Positions 33,633 to 43,956 of a DNA stretch of 64,000 nt are shown one piece after another (position 1 is the first letter of the stretch; each line of letters begins with the position of its first letter). The notes below the pieces were generated by a model. That model saw only the letters and a list, made by a program, of their open reading frames with translations, searched no databases and was not told the origin of the DNA. The stretch is from Candolleomyces eurysporus (taxonomy: Eukaryota > Basidiomycota > Agaricomycetes > Agaricales > Psathyrellaceae): NCBI GenBank assembly GCA_027579435.1, contig JANBPK010000953.1, positions 1-64,000 of the forward strand. The letters are read 5' to 3'. Position numbers and translations under genes: made by a program.

Positions 33633-34830
33633 AACTGTATGACTTTTTATTCCCCTCTTTAAAGAGTGTAAAAGGAGGGCGGCGCTCATGATTACATCGT
33701 TATATGATTTCGCCTGGTGGAAACAGACTAGTCAACGAAAGCTCAGGGTTGTAGTGTACATCACTGCTGATTTCGTCTCCACATTTTCGTTCCTCACATC
33801 GGACGCCGAAAGTTTGTTCAACGTCTTCTGAGCCTGCCCTACAGACTTTAGTCAATCTACTTTGAGATTAGGGCTTCAGCGTTGGAGGCACAGCACGGCA
33901 AGTTACTTTACCTTTACCCACACCACGTCAACTTGGATGATGCAAATGCTACTGTGCGCAATCACTGTCATGATATGGTTGGAGCGGCTTTGCTTTGACG
34001 GCAATGATAACAGCCTGTGAGAATGCAAGTTAGGTACTTGAGACATTCTGGATGAACTGCGTCGTGATCAGGAATGGCGAATGGGAGTTTACTGCAATTG
34101 AGCCAGCATTTAGCCGCAAAGGAAGGCTGTACTGACCATCGGAATGGGATCGCATGCTAAATGGAGTTGGAGAACTGGAAATCAATACCGAATGAAGGTG
34201 CTCAAAGCACTGATAGTACGTCGGTCCAGGCGGTCTGACCTGCTACTATCTCTCTGGATTCTCGTAGCCGATAGTCCATCAAACGTCAGTCAGGGAATTG
34301 AATGAAGTCGTTGCATTGTCAGGTATGTGTTCAAACTCAAAGAACAACATGGGGGCAGGGGGGGAGAGAACCGGACGCCGAAGGGTGGGACGTCGACGGT
34401 GATGGGAGCAATGTCGATGCATGTAAGGCTCCAAACAAAGGCCACAGGCCGAGCGATGATTGGAGGGCCAGTCAAGACAGAGAGTATGCAGGTGCCTGGA
34501 GGAGTGTGAGATGAGAAGATGGTCGCGGTGTCGGACAAGGGACGGGAACTTTCCGCTGTCTGCTTTAGCGCTCATCGGCCGCTGTACCAGCTTAATGAGG
34601 CATATTTATGACGAAAGCCCCTACTTTAGGGTTTATTAGATTTCTACCTCTTACCACCACAACAGCACTCGAATTCAACGCGTCAAAGTCGCGTTCTCTC
34701 AAAGAAAAGGTACATTTGCAGCGCTCTTACAGCAGAAAAATGCTAACGCACACGAATATCGCTATCCAGGACTATCAGCAACACAGACTCACCGGCCACA
34801 ACAGCACTCGCACATGAGCGCTTTGTACTA
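33633..34830. other. Spacer without a recognised gene
   Basis: Short frames at 34279-34575 (minus) and 34302-34514 (plus) lack recognisable domains and overlap each other. A TATTTATGA box lies at about 34603, 230 bases before the F-box-like gene at 34831. The first part is probably the 3' UTR of the FMO gene. Confidence 0.4.
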
Positions 34831-35968
34831 ATGCCAGCAAGCAAGCTCTCCCCTGAGTTGCACAAGAGGATCATCCAATTCGTTGGGGACAGGCCTTCCA
34901 ATTGTTTCCAGCTCTGTCTTGTCTCGAAAGCCTTTCAGAGAGATGCCGAACCCTTGCTATACCAGTACTTGCCACTCTTCACTCCCCAAGCCGCGCTTTC
35001 GGCATGCAAGACCATTGTCGACTCCGATCGACATGGTTCCCTGGTGCGCGTCTTCTACTTCTGTGTGGAATGGGGTAATCGTTCCCGCCCACCTCCACTT
35101 CCTCGAACGTTTTGGGTCCTCATACAAGGAGCATTGAAACGAATGCCCAATCTCGAAAAACTCTTCATTTACGACCCTGGTTTCATGAACACCTGGATAT
35201 TCGATACCCCAGATTTCCCTTTCCAACTATCCGAGCTCAAAATTCGCTTTCCCTGGGACTCAAACCTCGCTCGATTCCTTCAATCCCAACCCAAACTTGT
35301 CTTCCTCACCCCGATGGCAAAAGTCCCCATAGACGACGACAATGAGGCGATTCACCTCCCAAACCTCCGAATTTTAGATGGCAGCATCTGCCTTGCACAG
35401 CACATCCATGCACCCTCGATAACGAATGCGCAGTTCAACCATCTCCCACAGGAACCGGAAAGGGTGCTTCCGATACTGCGAAGACTGCCTCCCACCCTCC
35501 GCGGTCTCAACCTCTCAGACCTTCCCGAAGACCTTTCCTCTCCAGCCCTAGAAATCATTTCGCGAATTTGCCCCAATTTACGTCACCTAGGGACGCTCTT
35601 CCTTCCGATAACCAATGTACGTGTTGCGGTCCTCCCCATCCCGAGCCTTCACCTTGCTTATTGAGTAAATCTTTATTTAGAGACAAGACTTTATCGACTG
35701 CCTAATGCGAATCCCGGCGTTGCGATCTATAGAATTGTCTGTGGGACACTGGAGCCCTTTCACACCAGGCATACCGGGCCTCCGAGCGCTCGCTGCGGAA
35801 CTCAAAACCTATTGCCCCAAAATGAAACAAATCGTGTTCTGGTTGGGGAGTCATAGAGTGCGGTGGCTGTATGTAGATCCGTGGGGGTGGAAGCATGATT
35901 CCAGCAATACTGCGATTTCGCAACAGTCGATTCCGCAGTACTGGATCCAGATTAACCATATGGATTGA
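34831..35968 (+). CDS. F-box-like protein, paralogue of 56130-57359
   Basis: Exons 34831..35616 and 35681..35968, separated by a 64-nt intron, give 357 residues. The first 45 residues read like an F-box (LSPELHKRIIQFVGD, then LVSKAFQRDAEPLLYQYLPL). The rest is a leucine-rich body with LPPTLRGLNLSDLP and ISRICPNLRHLGTLFLPI. Exon 2 has ALAAELKTYCPKMKQIVFWL, which matches ALASELRLYCPTITSVVFVL in the second gene at the same place after an intron in the same phase. Such proteins usually join SCF ubiquitin ligases through the F-box and choose targets with the variable part. The target is unknown. The start is the first Met in a frame that opens directly on the F-box. Confidence 0.75.
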
Positions 35969-36568
35969 AGCCGGGCAAGTATTAGGTCGAGTGATGGGCT
36001 GGCTGGCTAGAAGGGATTTTGGATCCGCTGCCAGTGGACTTCTTTGTGTAGCCGAGATTGTGCTTGTGTCCCCTTTTCTTTCTCATTACTTAGATTTCGT
36101 GGCGTCGGGCTTGAAGAAGAAGGAAAAATGTAGTACCCTTGTATTTTTATTAATGTGCCCCTTCACCGATTACCCTTACCTGCGTGCTCAGCGTCTTAAT
36201 TCAATCTCGATCAAGAGATCCATCCCCTACAGGGACGTTTTATCACTATTGCCGAGGGTGTTTATTCTCTCGTGAGGTGTAGGCTAATTGCCCAAATCCG
36301 AATGACCATTTAAACATATGTTAGCTAGAGTGGCCCTATCTCCCGCTCGTCTCGTGTCTGGCGTAAATATACATGCTATATGTTCGTCGGGATCTATGTA
36401 AATATGCATGTAATAGGTTAATAGTGGTAAAGCTCTAGGCCGTTCTATAAACGTGATGTTGTCATAAATGAATAAACCATCCCCCATCTGCTAGTTCCTC
36501 ATTCCACTCGCCCGGGTCCGAGCTTCTACGGGCACGTATAGAGACCCCTGAACCGTTCATCCTCTATG
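35969..36568. other. Spacer between F-box-like and MFS genes
   Basis: The two genes converge here, so these 600 bases are expected to be the two 3' UTRs. AT-rich stretches at 36130-36160 and 36360-36480 (TATATGT, TAAATATG and AATAAACC words) suit polyadenylation signals. No gene is seen. Confidence 0.45.
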
Positions 36569-38747
36569 TCACGCATTCACCTTCTCCTTACTCGAGCCGA
36601 TGACCGGGGACAAGCGCGTCTCTATACCTTGCTTCTTCTCCAAGTGAAGAGACGAAGATAAGGCAGTGTCCTCCTTCGGCGTTTGACTATCAGCGCTTCC
36701 ATTGCCGACAGCATCCGTCATAGTCACGCTTGCCTTGGACTCGGCCTCTGTAGGGGTGGGAGAGACGTCATGGTGTTGAGCTTTCGGCCTCTTCCACTCG
36801 AAGCCACCTTCATACCCAACCCACGTATACTGCCTGCAATGCGGTCCACGAGAGATGAGAACGAGTAATTGGAATCCCATCCAGCCAACATTGAGTGCGG
36901 CACATGCCCTCCAACCGTATTTGACGAATACGAGCGTGCCGACGGAGGTACCCATAACTTGTCCGATAAAGAACTGCGTACAAATGCCGTTTCAGATAAT
37001 AGGGTCAGAACGTGGGCATTGTGGGCGTAGACTTACGGCAAGGATGAAAACAGCGTTCATGCGGGACCGGGCATGAGGTGATATCCTGCCGAGAGGGATA
37101 AACAGAAAGTGTCAACAAATTGTACCAAAATCTGAGTGATGCATGGATTCCCGGTTATCTTTTTGCCATATTTCAGGAGACACATGAAGCCAAAGGGTCT
37201 TTATCTCGGCACGCGTCCCCAATGGCGCTCCCCGGGGTAGATTCAAGGGTCGATTCAAGAGGGCAAGGGAGAAGAGGAAGACTTACGAAAACAGCGCTGT
37301 ACTAAGCGACACGGCCAGACTCTGCCGTGCAAGATCATACCCGAACGCTGCGATAATCACAGCGGCAACGTTTATACCCCCAGCCCCCAATTGAATGCTG
37401 AGGAAGATCGTGCCGAGGATAATGCTGACGAGGGAGGCGTACCATGCTTCTAGGCGGTCCACAAGGTAGCCTAGTGCAGGTCCGAGTGCTACACCCGCCA
37501 TACCGACCAGACCGAACAAACCGATTACGAGTCTGGAAGAAGAAGAAGAAGAAGAAGAAAAGGAAGGTCGGCATGCATTCACGTTTTATCGAGAGCATCA
37601 GGAATTTGACGTACGTAGAATAATTATATGGCTCTCCACCTAGGAGGAAAGTGAGTGTAACCCAAAAATTACTGAAACAGGCGCTAGAAGCGATGTTAAT
37701 CAAGCATCCTTGGACGAGTACCGGCTCCGTCACGGTCAATTTGGCCATTGACCACATAATATCCCAATAATTCAGATGGTCGTTCTTGGATGGGTAGTCG
37801 GGCAACATTAAGTAGCTCCCAAGGAGCACGAAGGCTTGAACCCCAATAGCAAAGTAGTAGACCACTCGCCATGACGAGTATTCCGCGATGATTCCGGAGA
37901 GGAGTCGAGCGACGAGGATACCAAGAAGTAGGCCGGATAGAATGATGGAGAGAACAGTTCCGCGTCGGGCTGGGGGAGCGAGATCTGCAGCGAGTGGGAG
38001 GAGGATTTGGGGAACGACGGTGACGACTCCGACGATGAAGGTCAGGACTTCGAAGACGACGAGGTCAGAGGTGACGGCTAGACCGATGGTGAGCGTCGTG
38101 GCGAGAACCTGTAAGATGATGACGAGCTGTCGTCTTCGGACGAGGTCACCCAAGGGAGATATGAGCAGAAGACCTGCGGCATAACTACAAGGAGGTGAGG
38201 GCCGGAAAACATGACGTAGTTGCTTACTTACCCCGCTTGAACGAGAGTTGGAATCCTGTTACGGTCATGAGGACAGTAATAGACTCTGGGGGGGTCAGAT
38301 GAACGTACCTTGAGACCGCATTGTAATCGACGTGGAAAGATTCCGATAATTGAACTGGAGGAGGAAGATCAGAATCAATACCGCGTATACGCCAAGCCAA
38401 AGTCAGAAGCTCACTTAGAATTGGCTGGCAGTAGTATAGATTGGCAGCCGCTGAGACAGATAAGCGTTAGACAGGCTTGTTAAAATTTTTGGTGAGGTAG
38501 GTTACTCACTAAACATGGTTGCGAATCCAAAAGCCAAATTTAACACCCATCCAAAGTGATGAGGGTAATTTGGATCATGCCGCAGGTATCGAGGCACTGG
38601 AAATAGCCACAGGTCTCTTGGCGTGTCGATCTGAGCCTGAGCAGCTTTCTCATCAAGCTGTACCCCGGTCTTCACAGACTGAGAGTCCTGCTTCGTTGAT
38701 GGTTCGACATCCAGTGTTGGGCTTACCTCTGTATCTTGGACCCTCAT
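36569..38747 (-). CDS. Major facilitator superfamily transporter
   Basis: Eight exons on the minus strand: 38510..38747, 38415..38450, 38309..38354, 38232..38255, 37615..38184, 37287..37532, 37037..37085 and 36569..36973, giving 537 residues. The first 50 residues are hydrophilic. Then come FGFATMFTAAANLYYCQPIL, short exons around IQLSESFHVDYNAVSR, and the MFS loop 2-3 motif as GDLVRRRQLV. Many hydrophobic helices follow (FEVLTFIVGVVTVVPQILL, LSIILSGLLLGILVARLLSG, VIGLFGLVGMAGVALGPALG and others), about twelve in all. The C-terminal tail of about 80 residues is Thr/Ser/Lys-rich and probably cytosolic. The substrate is unknown. The family covers sugar, drug and small-molecule carriers. One intron is 201 nt; another ends in a CTT repeat just before its acceptor. 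Confidence 0.92.
37536..37560. repeat. GAA/TTC microsatellite at a splice acceptor
   Basis: About eight GAA units stand here. Read in the gene's direction they are TTC/CTT units ending directly at the CAG acceptor of the MFS intron 37533-37614, so they serve as its polypyrimidine tract. Length changes here would alter the tract but not the protein. Confidence 0.85.
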
Positions 38748-39771
38748 GGTTGCCTGAGAGAGACAGAGACAGTACGCAATCTCGGAAGAGATAGAATTGG
38801 AGGATAGTCAAGAAAACGGGATTGTCGTTGCTTTATGTATATAGCCACCATCAGTTGAGTCACGAGAGAAGCAGCTTCGAATGTGTAAGCTGAAAGCAAG
38901 CTTTTTAATCAAAATTTTCTTGTCGCCGACAAGGAAGGACCTACTTTGGCCATGGAATTGGTATTCCGAGGGTTGTGTCGGCTAATGACCGGCTCCGTGC
39001 TAGAGGTCGCCATCTTGACTCGGAATACTCATGGATGGAGGTGCTCAAGCGAATAAGAAGGATTCGCTATAAGTCGAAGCACAGTTGGCAGCTAAACGCA
39101 TGCGTGTGCATATATGCAATTACGAGAAAATTTCAACTTCTGGTTCCTCAGGCGGAAACTTGGCGGACAAGGGTGAACCAGAAGGAGAGAGACGGGGGCG
39201 TGACAAGACGCGACATCCAGTTTGGACAATGCCTTTCCTTTTTGGTAGATCGCCGACGGTCGAACCTCCTTTCGATGGTATAAAAAGCTCGGATTGATCC
39301 TCTTCCCCCCATTTGAGTCTTCTTTTTCTCTCCTTCCATTATCTTGCCTGCAAAAGCAACCTCTTGCCTCGTCTCGCCTCGCTTCCCTATTCCCTTGACT
39401 TCCCTCTCCGTTCCTCCCTCTGCGCCCTCGCGAAAGACTCAAACAGCATGCTAGGCTAGCCCAACCCGCCATCGCCGGGCGTCTGCGAATCGGAGGACGG
39501 GCCAGGTCACCTTCACGGTCCTTCAGAGCCCAAAATAGCTCTTCATCGTTCCTTATTTCATAGAGACGCCACTAAAAAGCGTGCGTCGAAACCTTTGGAT
39601 AGTCGGAGCAGCATGCTATAAAGTCATGAAAGAGAACGAGATGTGAAGAACAAGGAGCGGAACACGGAGTGGCCAGGAAAACCCAACGGCATCCGACTCT
39701 AACACAAACAAACAACATATTGATGGCCACGACATTGAATTGATGGCGAAACGTTTCCCTCCTCCCTTATC
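38748..39771. promoter_or_regulatory. Divergent spacer between MFS and GLO3 genes
   Basis: The genes point away from each other, so both promoters should lie here. A pyrimidine-rich tract at 39300-39425 and a TATAAAAAG at about 39278 suit a GLO3 promoter or 5' UTR. The minus-strand frame 39092-39472 is a low-complexity shadow of the pyrimidine tract. No gene is seen. Confidence 0.45.
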
Positions 39772-41464
39772 ATGGCTGAACCTACTAAACAAGAGACTGA
39801 ACAGGCGTTCAAAGTCCTCAAGGCCCAGAAAGCCAACAAGGTGTGTCCTGGCCTCGATTCCATGGATCAAGGCTGACGATCAAACCAGGCTTGCTTCGAC
39901 TGCAATGCCAAGAACCCGACCTGGTCCAGTGTCACATTCGGTGTCTACATCTGCTTAGAATGCTCCAGTGTGCATCGGAATATGGGCGTGCATATCAGCT
40001 TTGTTCGGTACATTTAATATCTATCTCGCTGTCCATGAGCTTACCCGGAGCACGCACAGATCTACCAACCTCGACAGTTGGCAGCTCGTCCAGTTGCGAA
40101 GGATGAAAGTCGGCGGCAACGCCTCTGCTACCGAGTTCTTCAACAAGCACGGTGGCTCTTCTCTTCTCCACGACTCCGATACCAAGAAAAAGTACTCTAG
40201 CCGTATCGGCGAGCTTTACAAAGAGGAGCTGGAACGACGTGTCAGGGAGGACGCAACCAGGTCTGTCCATGAGGTTTGATGGCTTGATCCACAGCTAATA
40301 TCTTTCTAGGTTCCCGGCCGGAATCTTCGTAGAGGGCATGGAGGCACCTGCTGCCGCGGCCCCTAAAGAGGAGACGGAAGATGATTTCTTCGAATCATGG
40401 TCGAAGCCTGCAACACCCAAGGGCTCTGCCCCTGGCACTCCTCGTACATCAACCCCACCTGTGATCGGACGAGCGCCTTCTGCCCCTGCTGCCACCACAT
40501 CGTCCACTCCCGCCGCCCCTGCACCCCGAACGATCTCATCCTCTTCCATTCGACCTGCTGCTCGCCCTGGCGCTGGCGCCTCGCGGCTGACCTCTGCATC
40601 TTCAACATCCTCGGGAACTGGGATCAAGAAATCCAAGCTAGGTCTCGGCGCTCAGAAGACCAAACCCGTCGACTTTGCTGAGGCCGAGCGCAAAGCTCTT
40701 GCTGAAGCTGAGCGTATCAAGCAGCTTGGGTATGATCGCGAGCGGGAGGAGGCAGAGGAAAAGGCTCGTCAGGCTGAAGCCGCGAAACTCTCCAAGAGCA
40801 TGTCCAATCTGAATGTCTCCTCCGCGCCTGCGGCAAAGACGACAACGGCAAAGGCAGGACCTGATCCCACCAAATCGGCGGCCTTCCCCAGGTTGGGCTT
40901 CGGAGCGGTCCCTGGGGCTGGGGCTGCAGCCGCTGTGGCAGCGGCAGCGACCGTGTCGACATCAAGGTGCGCTTCACTGTTTTGATCTATGATACAGTGC
41001 TGACGATACGTTGGTTAGGGCATCGCCTGCTGTTGACAACGCACCTACTACCGCCCGGGAGAAGTTCGGTAATCAGAAAGCCATCTCCTCAGACATGTTC
41101 TTTGGGAGGAACGAATACGACGGTGAGGTGCAGAGGGAGGCCCAGACACGACTCCAGTCGTTCCAGGGAGCCACGTCTATATCGTCTAATCAATACTTTG
41201 GCCGCGATGAAGAAGAGGAAATGGAATACAGGTCGTCTGAGGGTTTGTTGGGCGATGGAAGTTTGTCTGGCTTAGAGTCGGCGGCCAAGGATGCTATCGC
41301 CCGGGTGCTCGCCAACCCTGACGTGCAAAACGTCGGAGAGAGCATCCGAACTGGTGCCCTCAAGGTGAGTTGGTATGGAAGTGGTTAGATTAATTTCAGA
41401 CTCTGACATCCCGTTCCCGTTTCAGCTTTCCGATTATTTGGCGTCTATGTCAGAGAATCGTTAA
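39772..41464 (+). CDS. GLO3: ADP-ribosylation factor GTPase-activating protein, Glo3 type
   Basis: Six exons: 39772..39840, 39889..40007, 40060..40260, 40310..40966, 41019..41364 and 41426..41464, giving 476 residues. The protein activates GTP hydrolysis on Arf1 and works on COPI vesicles between Golgi and ER. The N-terminal ArfGAP zinc finger is Cx2Cx16Cx2C (Cys25, 28, 45, 48), followed by the arginine finger in HRNMGVH (Arg53). The middle is Ala/Pro/Ser/Thr-rich ([15 protein letters not shown]), then Ala/Glu/Lys-rich and probably coiled-coil. Near the C-terminus two ISS motifs stand in tandem ([13 protein letters not shown] and [14 protein letters not shown]). These mark the Glo3/ARFGAP2/3 group and separate it from Gcs1/ARFGAP1. 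The ORF starts on a short first exon just before the zinc finger, as usual. Confidence 0.96.
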
Positions 41465-43094
41465 TTCCAATCGTCATCCGGACTCATGTATTGTACNTCC
41501 CCTGGCTTGGCCATTTGCGTTTTCTGCCGTTCCTATTGAGCTAGTCGTTTTTCCTATTCTATGCCTGNGTTCGGGTCCGGCTAAACCCATGGACCGGCAC
41601 AATTGCCAGCGAGTGTTCAGTATATCAGNTGAGTTCTTTCTCCTTCCATTTCTTCTTTCCTCGTCCCTCGAATCGGGCACATCTCTTGCTTGTTTCCTCC
41701 ATATCATCCCGCTNGTCAACTCCATCAAGGTTCATTATTGCGACGTTTGACGTCGGGTCTCGGATTGCCGGGCTCAAACTGCCATATATCGAAAGATGAG
41801 AGAAGAGTGGCAGGATCATAGTTCTCCTTGCAGTTAGGCAGGTCACTCAGTCGGTCGCAATTCGCAGTTTATTGGAGCCAACTTGTGCCACTGGCTGCGT
41901 GGCTGACGGATGGATGGATCCAGTAGTTGGTTGGTCAATAAACGGCATCGGGGCTTCGGAAGGTGTCCACTTGCAGCGGAACTGAGTTTGAGGGTNTCTC
42001 CTTCTTGTCGATTTGCGTCATTGTGTGCGTTCTCGTGCCAGCCTTGAGGCCATATCTTTTTTTTGCTATCTCTTGAGCGTTAGCCTATCGATAATCGCAA
42101 GGCTTGGCGATGGTGGTGCCACCAAGCCATATTATAGCTACCATTGCGGCTGGACAAAATAACACGGCACTGCAAGACTTAGCAGTGGCTAAGTAAACCT
42201 GCATGTGCCGTGTCAGGCACTTACTTTTGCTCCTCCCTCTGTTTCTCCTTTTTTCCTTTCTGATCGCAGTAGCAAGTACGTATATTGCTCCCTCGGGCTG
42301 GATGACTCTCGGGAGCTCCAACTCCGTAGCGCCCATGTCTATTTAGGGTTTGATGATACTGGAAGGAGGAAAGAGACAACAGGAGGCAGAAGAACAGGTT
42401 AAGTGAGGAGTACACGGAAAAGGTGAAATGTGGGTGTCGATGTCGTCAACTCAACATTGCCCACCCCACACGCGTCGGAAATGACACCGGGGACGGGGTA
42501 TGTGAATGATTAATGATTGAAGAAGGAGCGAGCTGATCGTAAGTGAGGAGAGAAGGGAAAGGCGTCGACGGTAATAATTGAATTGAGCGCTCGCTTCGCC
42601 TATAACTAATCTATGAAACAGCGAAAAGGCCTTATTCGTCATTACGGGATCCCCTTCTCTGGCTATGCAAACATCCATCCTAAGGCATGTACGTTAGNTC
42701 GCCAGNGAACTAAGCTAAACAGTAAACTCCGGGAAAGAACGGATAGCTGACGAAGATTCGAGTAGGCGCTCTCACTATGCCGTGCACCTCGGTCACACAT
42801 GGACGAAAGAGAATAGGGAGAGGCTGACTGACCCTCGCGGGATGATAGGGCGCGACGAGGAAGGCAGGTCTAGGCGAAAGCNAGGCACTGNGGTATAGCA
42901 CCTGTCCGCGAGNTAGATCCGCCAGCATGTTCCGATGACGAGTCATGAGGTTCNTCCCTGGAGTGCAAGTGTGAATGAATCGATTAAATTATACCGGGCA
43001 AGAATTCGATGACGACGATGANCGAGGTACAAAGTTCAATGAATACATCGAATACGAGGTAGTANGCGGGTAGGACGCGGAGCTGAAGAGGTAA
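41465..43094. other. Spacer without a recognised gene
   Basis: The genes on both sides converge, so the ends are 3' UTRs. Several scattered Ns lower the quality. Minus-strand frames at 41474-41728, 42085-42336 and 42710-42946 have no known domain. No RNA gene is seen. Confidence 0.4.
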
Positions 43095-43956
43095 TTAAGA
43101 GGACAGGAGCTTCTCGACGATTTGGTCGTCCGTTATTGTNCCAACGTTCTTTCCTCTGTAGTTCAGCCGTCTGAGGACATCAATCTGTGGCAGAACGGAA
43201 AGCAATGTANATAGTTAGTANAGCGAAAAACAAAACAACGTGTAGGTAGGCTACACGTCATAGATGAATCGATCACATACCACAGTATCCCTTGAGAAAC
43301 CCATATTCTCGAATCGGTCNACGTGAGCTTTCTCCAATCCAGCAATCGCCACTGCGTCTTGCTCTCCAGCCGATTTAACCTGATCTTGNGGTCCATCAGC
43401 GTATATCCTAGTCCAATACCNCGCTGTTTCCTCGAAGCTAGGCCTGCTTGTCATATAATGTTTGGCGACTTCGGCATCTTGGGGATCGTTGGGCTCTGGA
43501 GAGCACAGCAAGCTCTGGAGTGAGATGAGTGTGGATTTGAGTGTGAGAACCGGAGACCAAGCGTCTTTCAGGATATCCAAGCAGATGGCTCCTGATGCAG
43601 AAGAGACGTTAGGGTGGTAGACCTTNGTTATGAATTTCATCTTGACGGGTTGGAATGGGTAGGAGTCAGGGATTACGATGTCCTGATAGATTATAGATGT
43701 ATTAGATGGATTGAGATATAGCTGATATAGGATACGTACGACTTCGAATTGACCGCCCTCGTACGGGGTGCCCTCAGGGCCTGGAAATGAGCCCTTGAGG
43801 TGGAAGGGTGACTCGTTGATCATTTCAATCCTGATATTCGACGTCTTGTCATTCTTACAGTCTCCACCCCGCCATCTATGAGTTAATGGCCCGAATTCAA
43901 GGATACTGTAGCTCACCAGCGATCTCTTTATTGACTCGTCGAAGTCTGGCGTCCAT
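43095..43956 (-). CDS. UBC1: Ubiquitin-conjugating enzyme E2, Ubc1/UBE2K type
   Basis: Four exons on the minus strand: 43917..43956, 43740..43861, 43281..43682 and 43095..43184, giving 217 residues. The E2 fold is clear: [12 protein letters not shown], the HPN motif in [19 protein letters not shown] with catalytic Cys88, and a long cross-over region ([20 protein letters not shown]). A C-terminal UBA domain follows ([19 protein letters not shown]). The combination of UBC and UBA is diagnostic of Ubc1 and UBE2K, which build Lys48-linked ubiquitin chains. The length agrees with yeast Ubc1 (215 residues). Three codons contain N but none is the catalytic codon. The last intron splits the UBA domain. 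Confidence 0.96.

Noticed and set aside
41474..42946. Several short minus-strand frames between GLO3 and the E2 gene
   Set aside because: They are full of Ns, overlap 3' UTRs, and show no domain or splice-linked partner.
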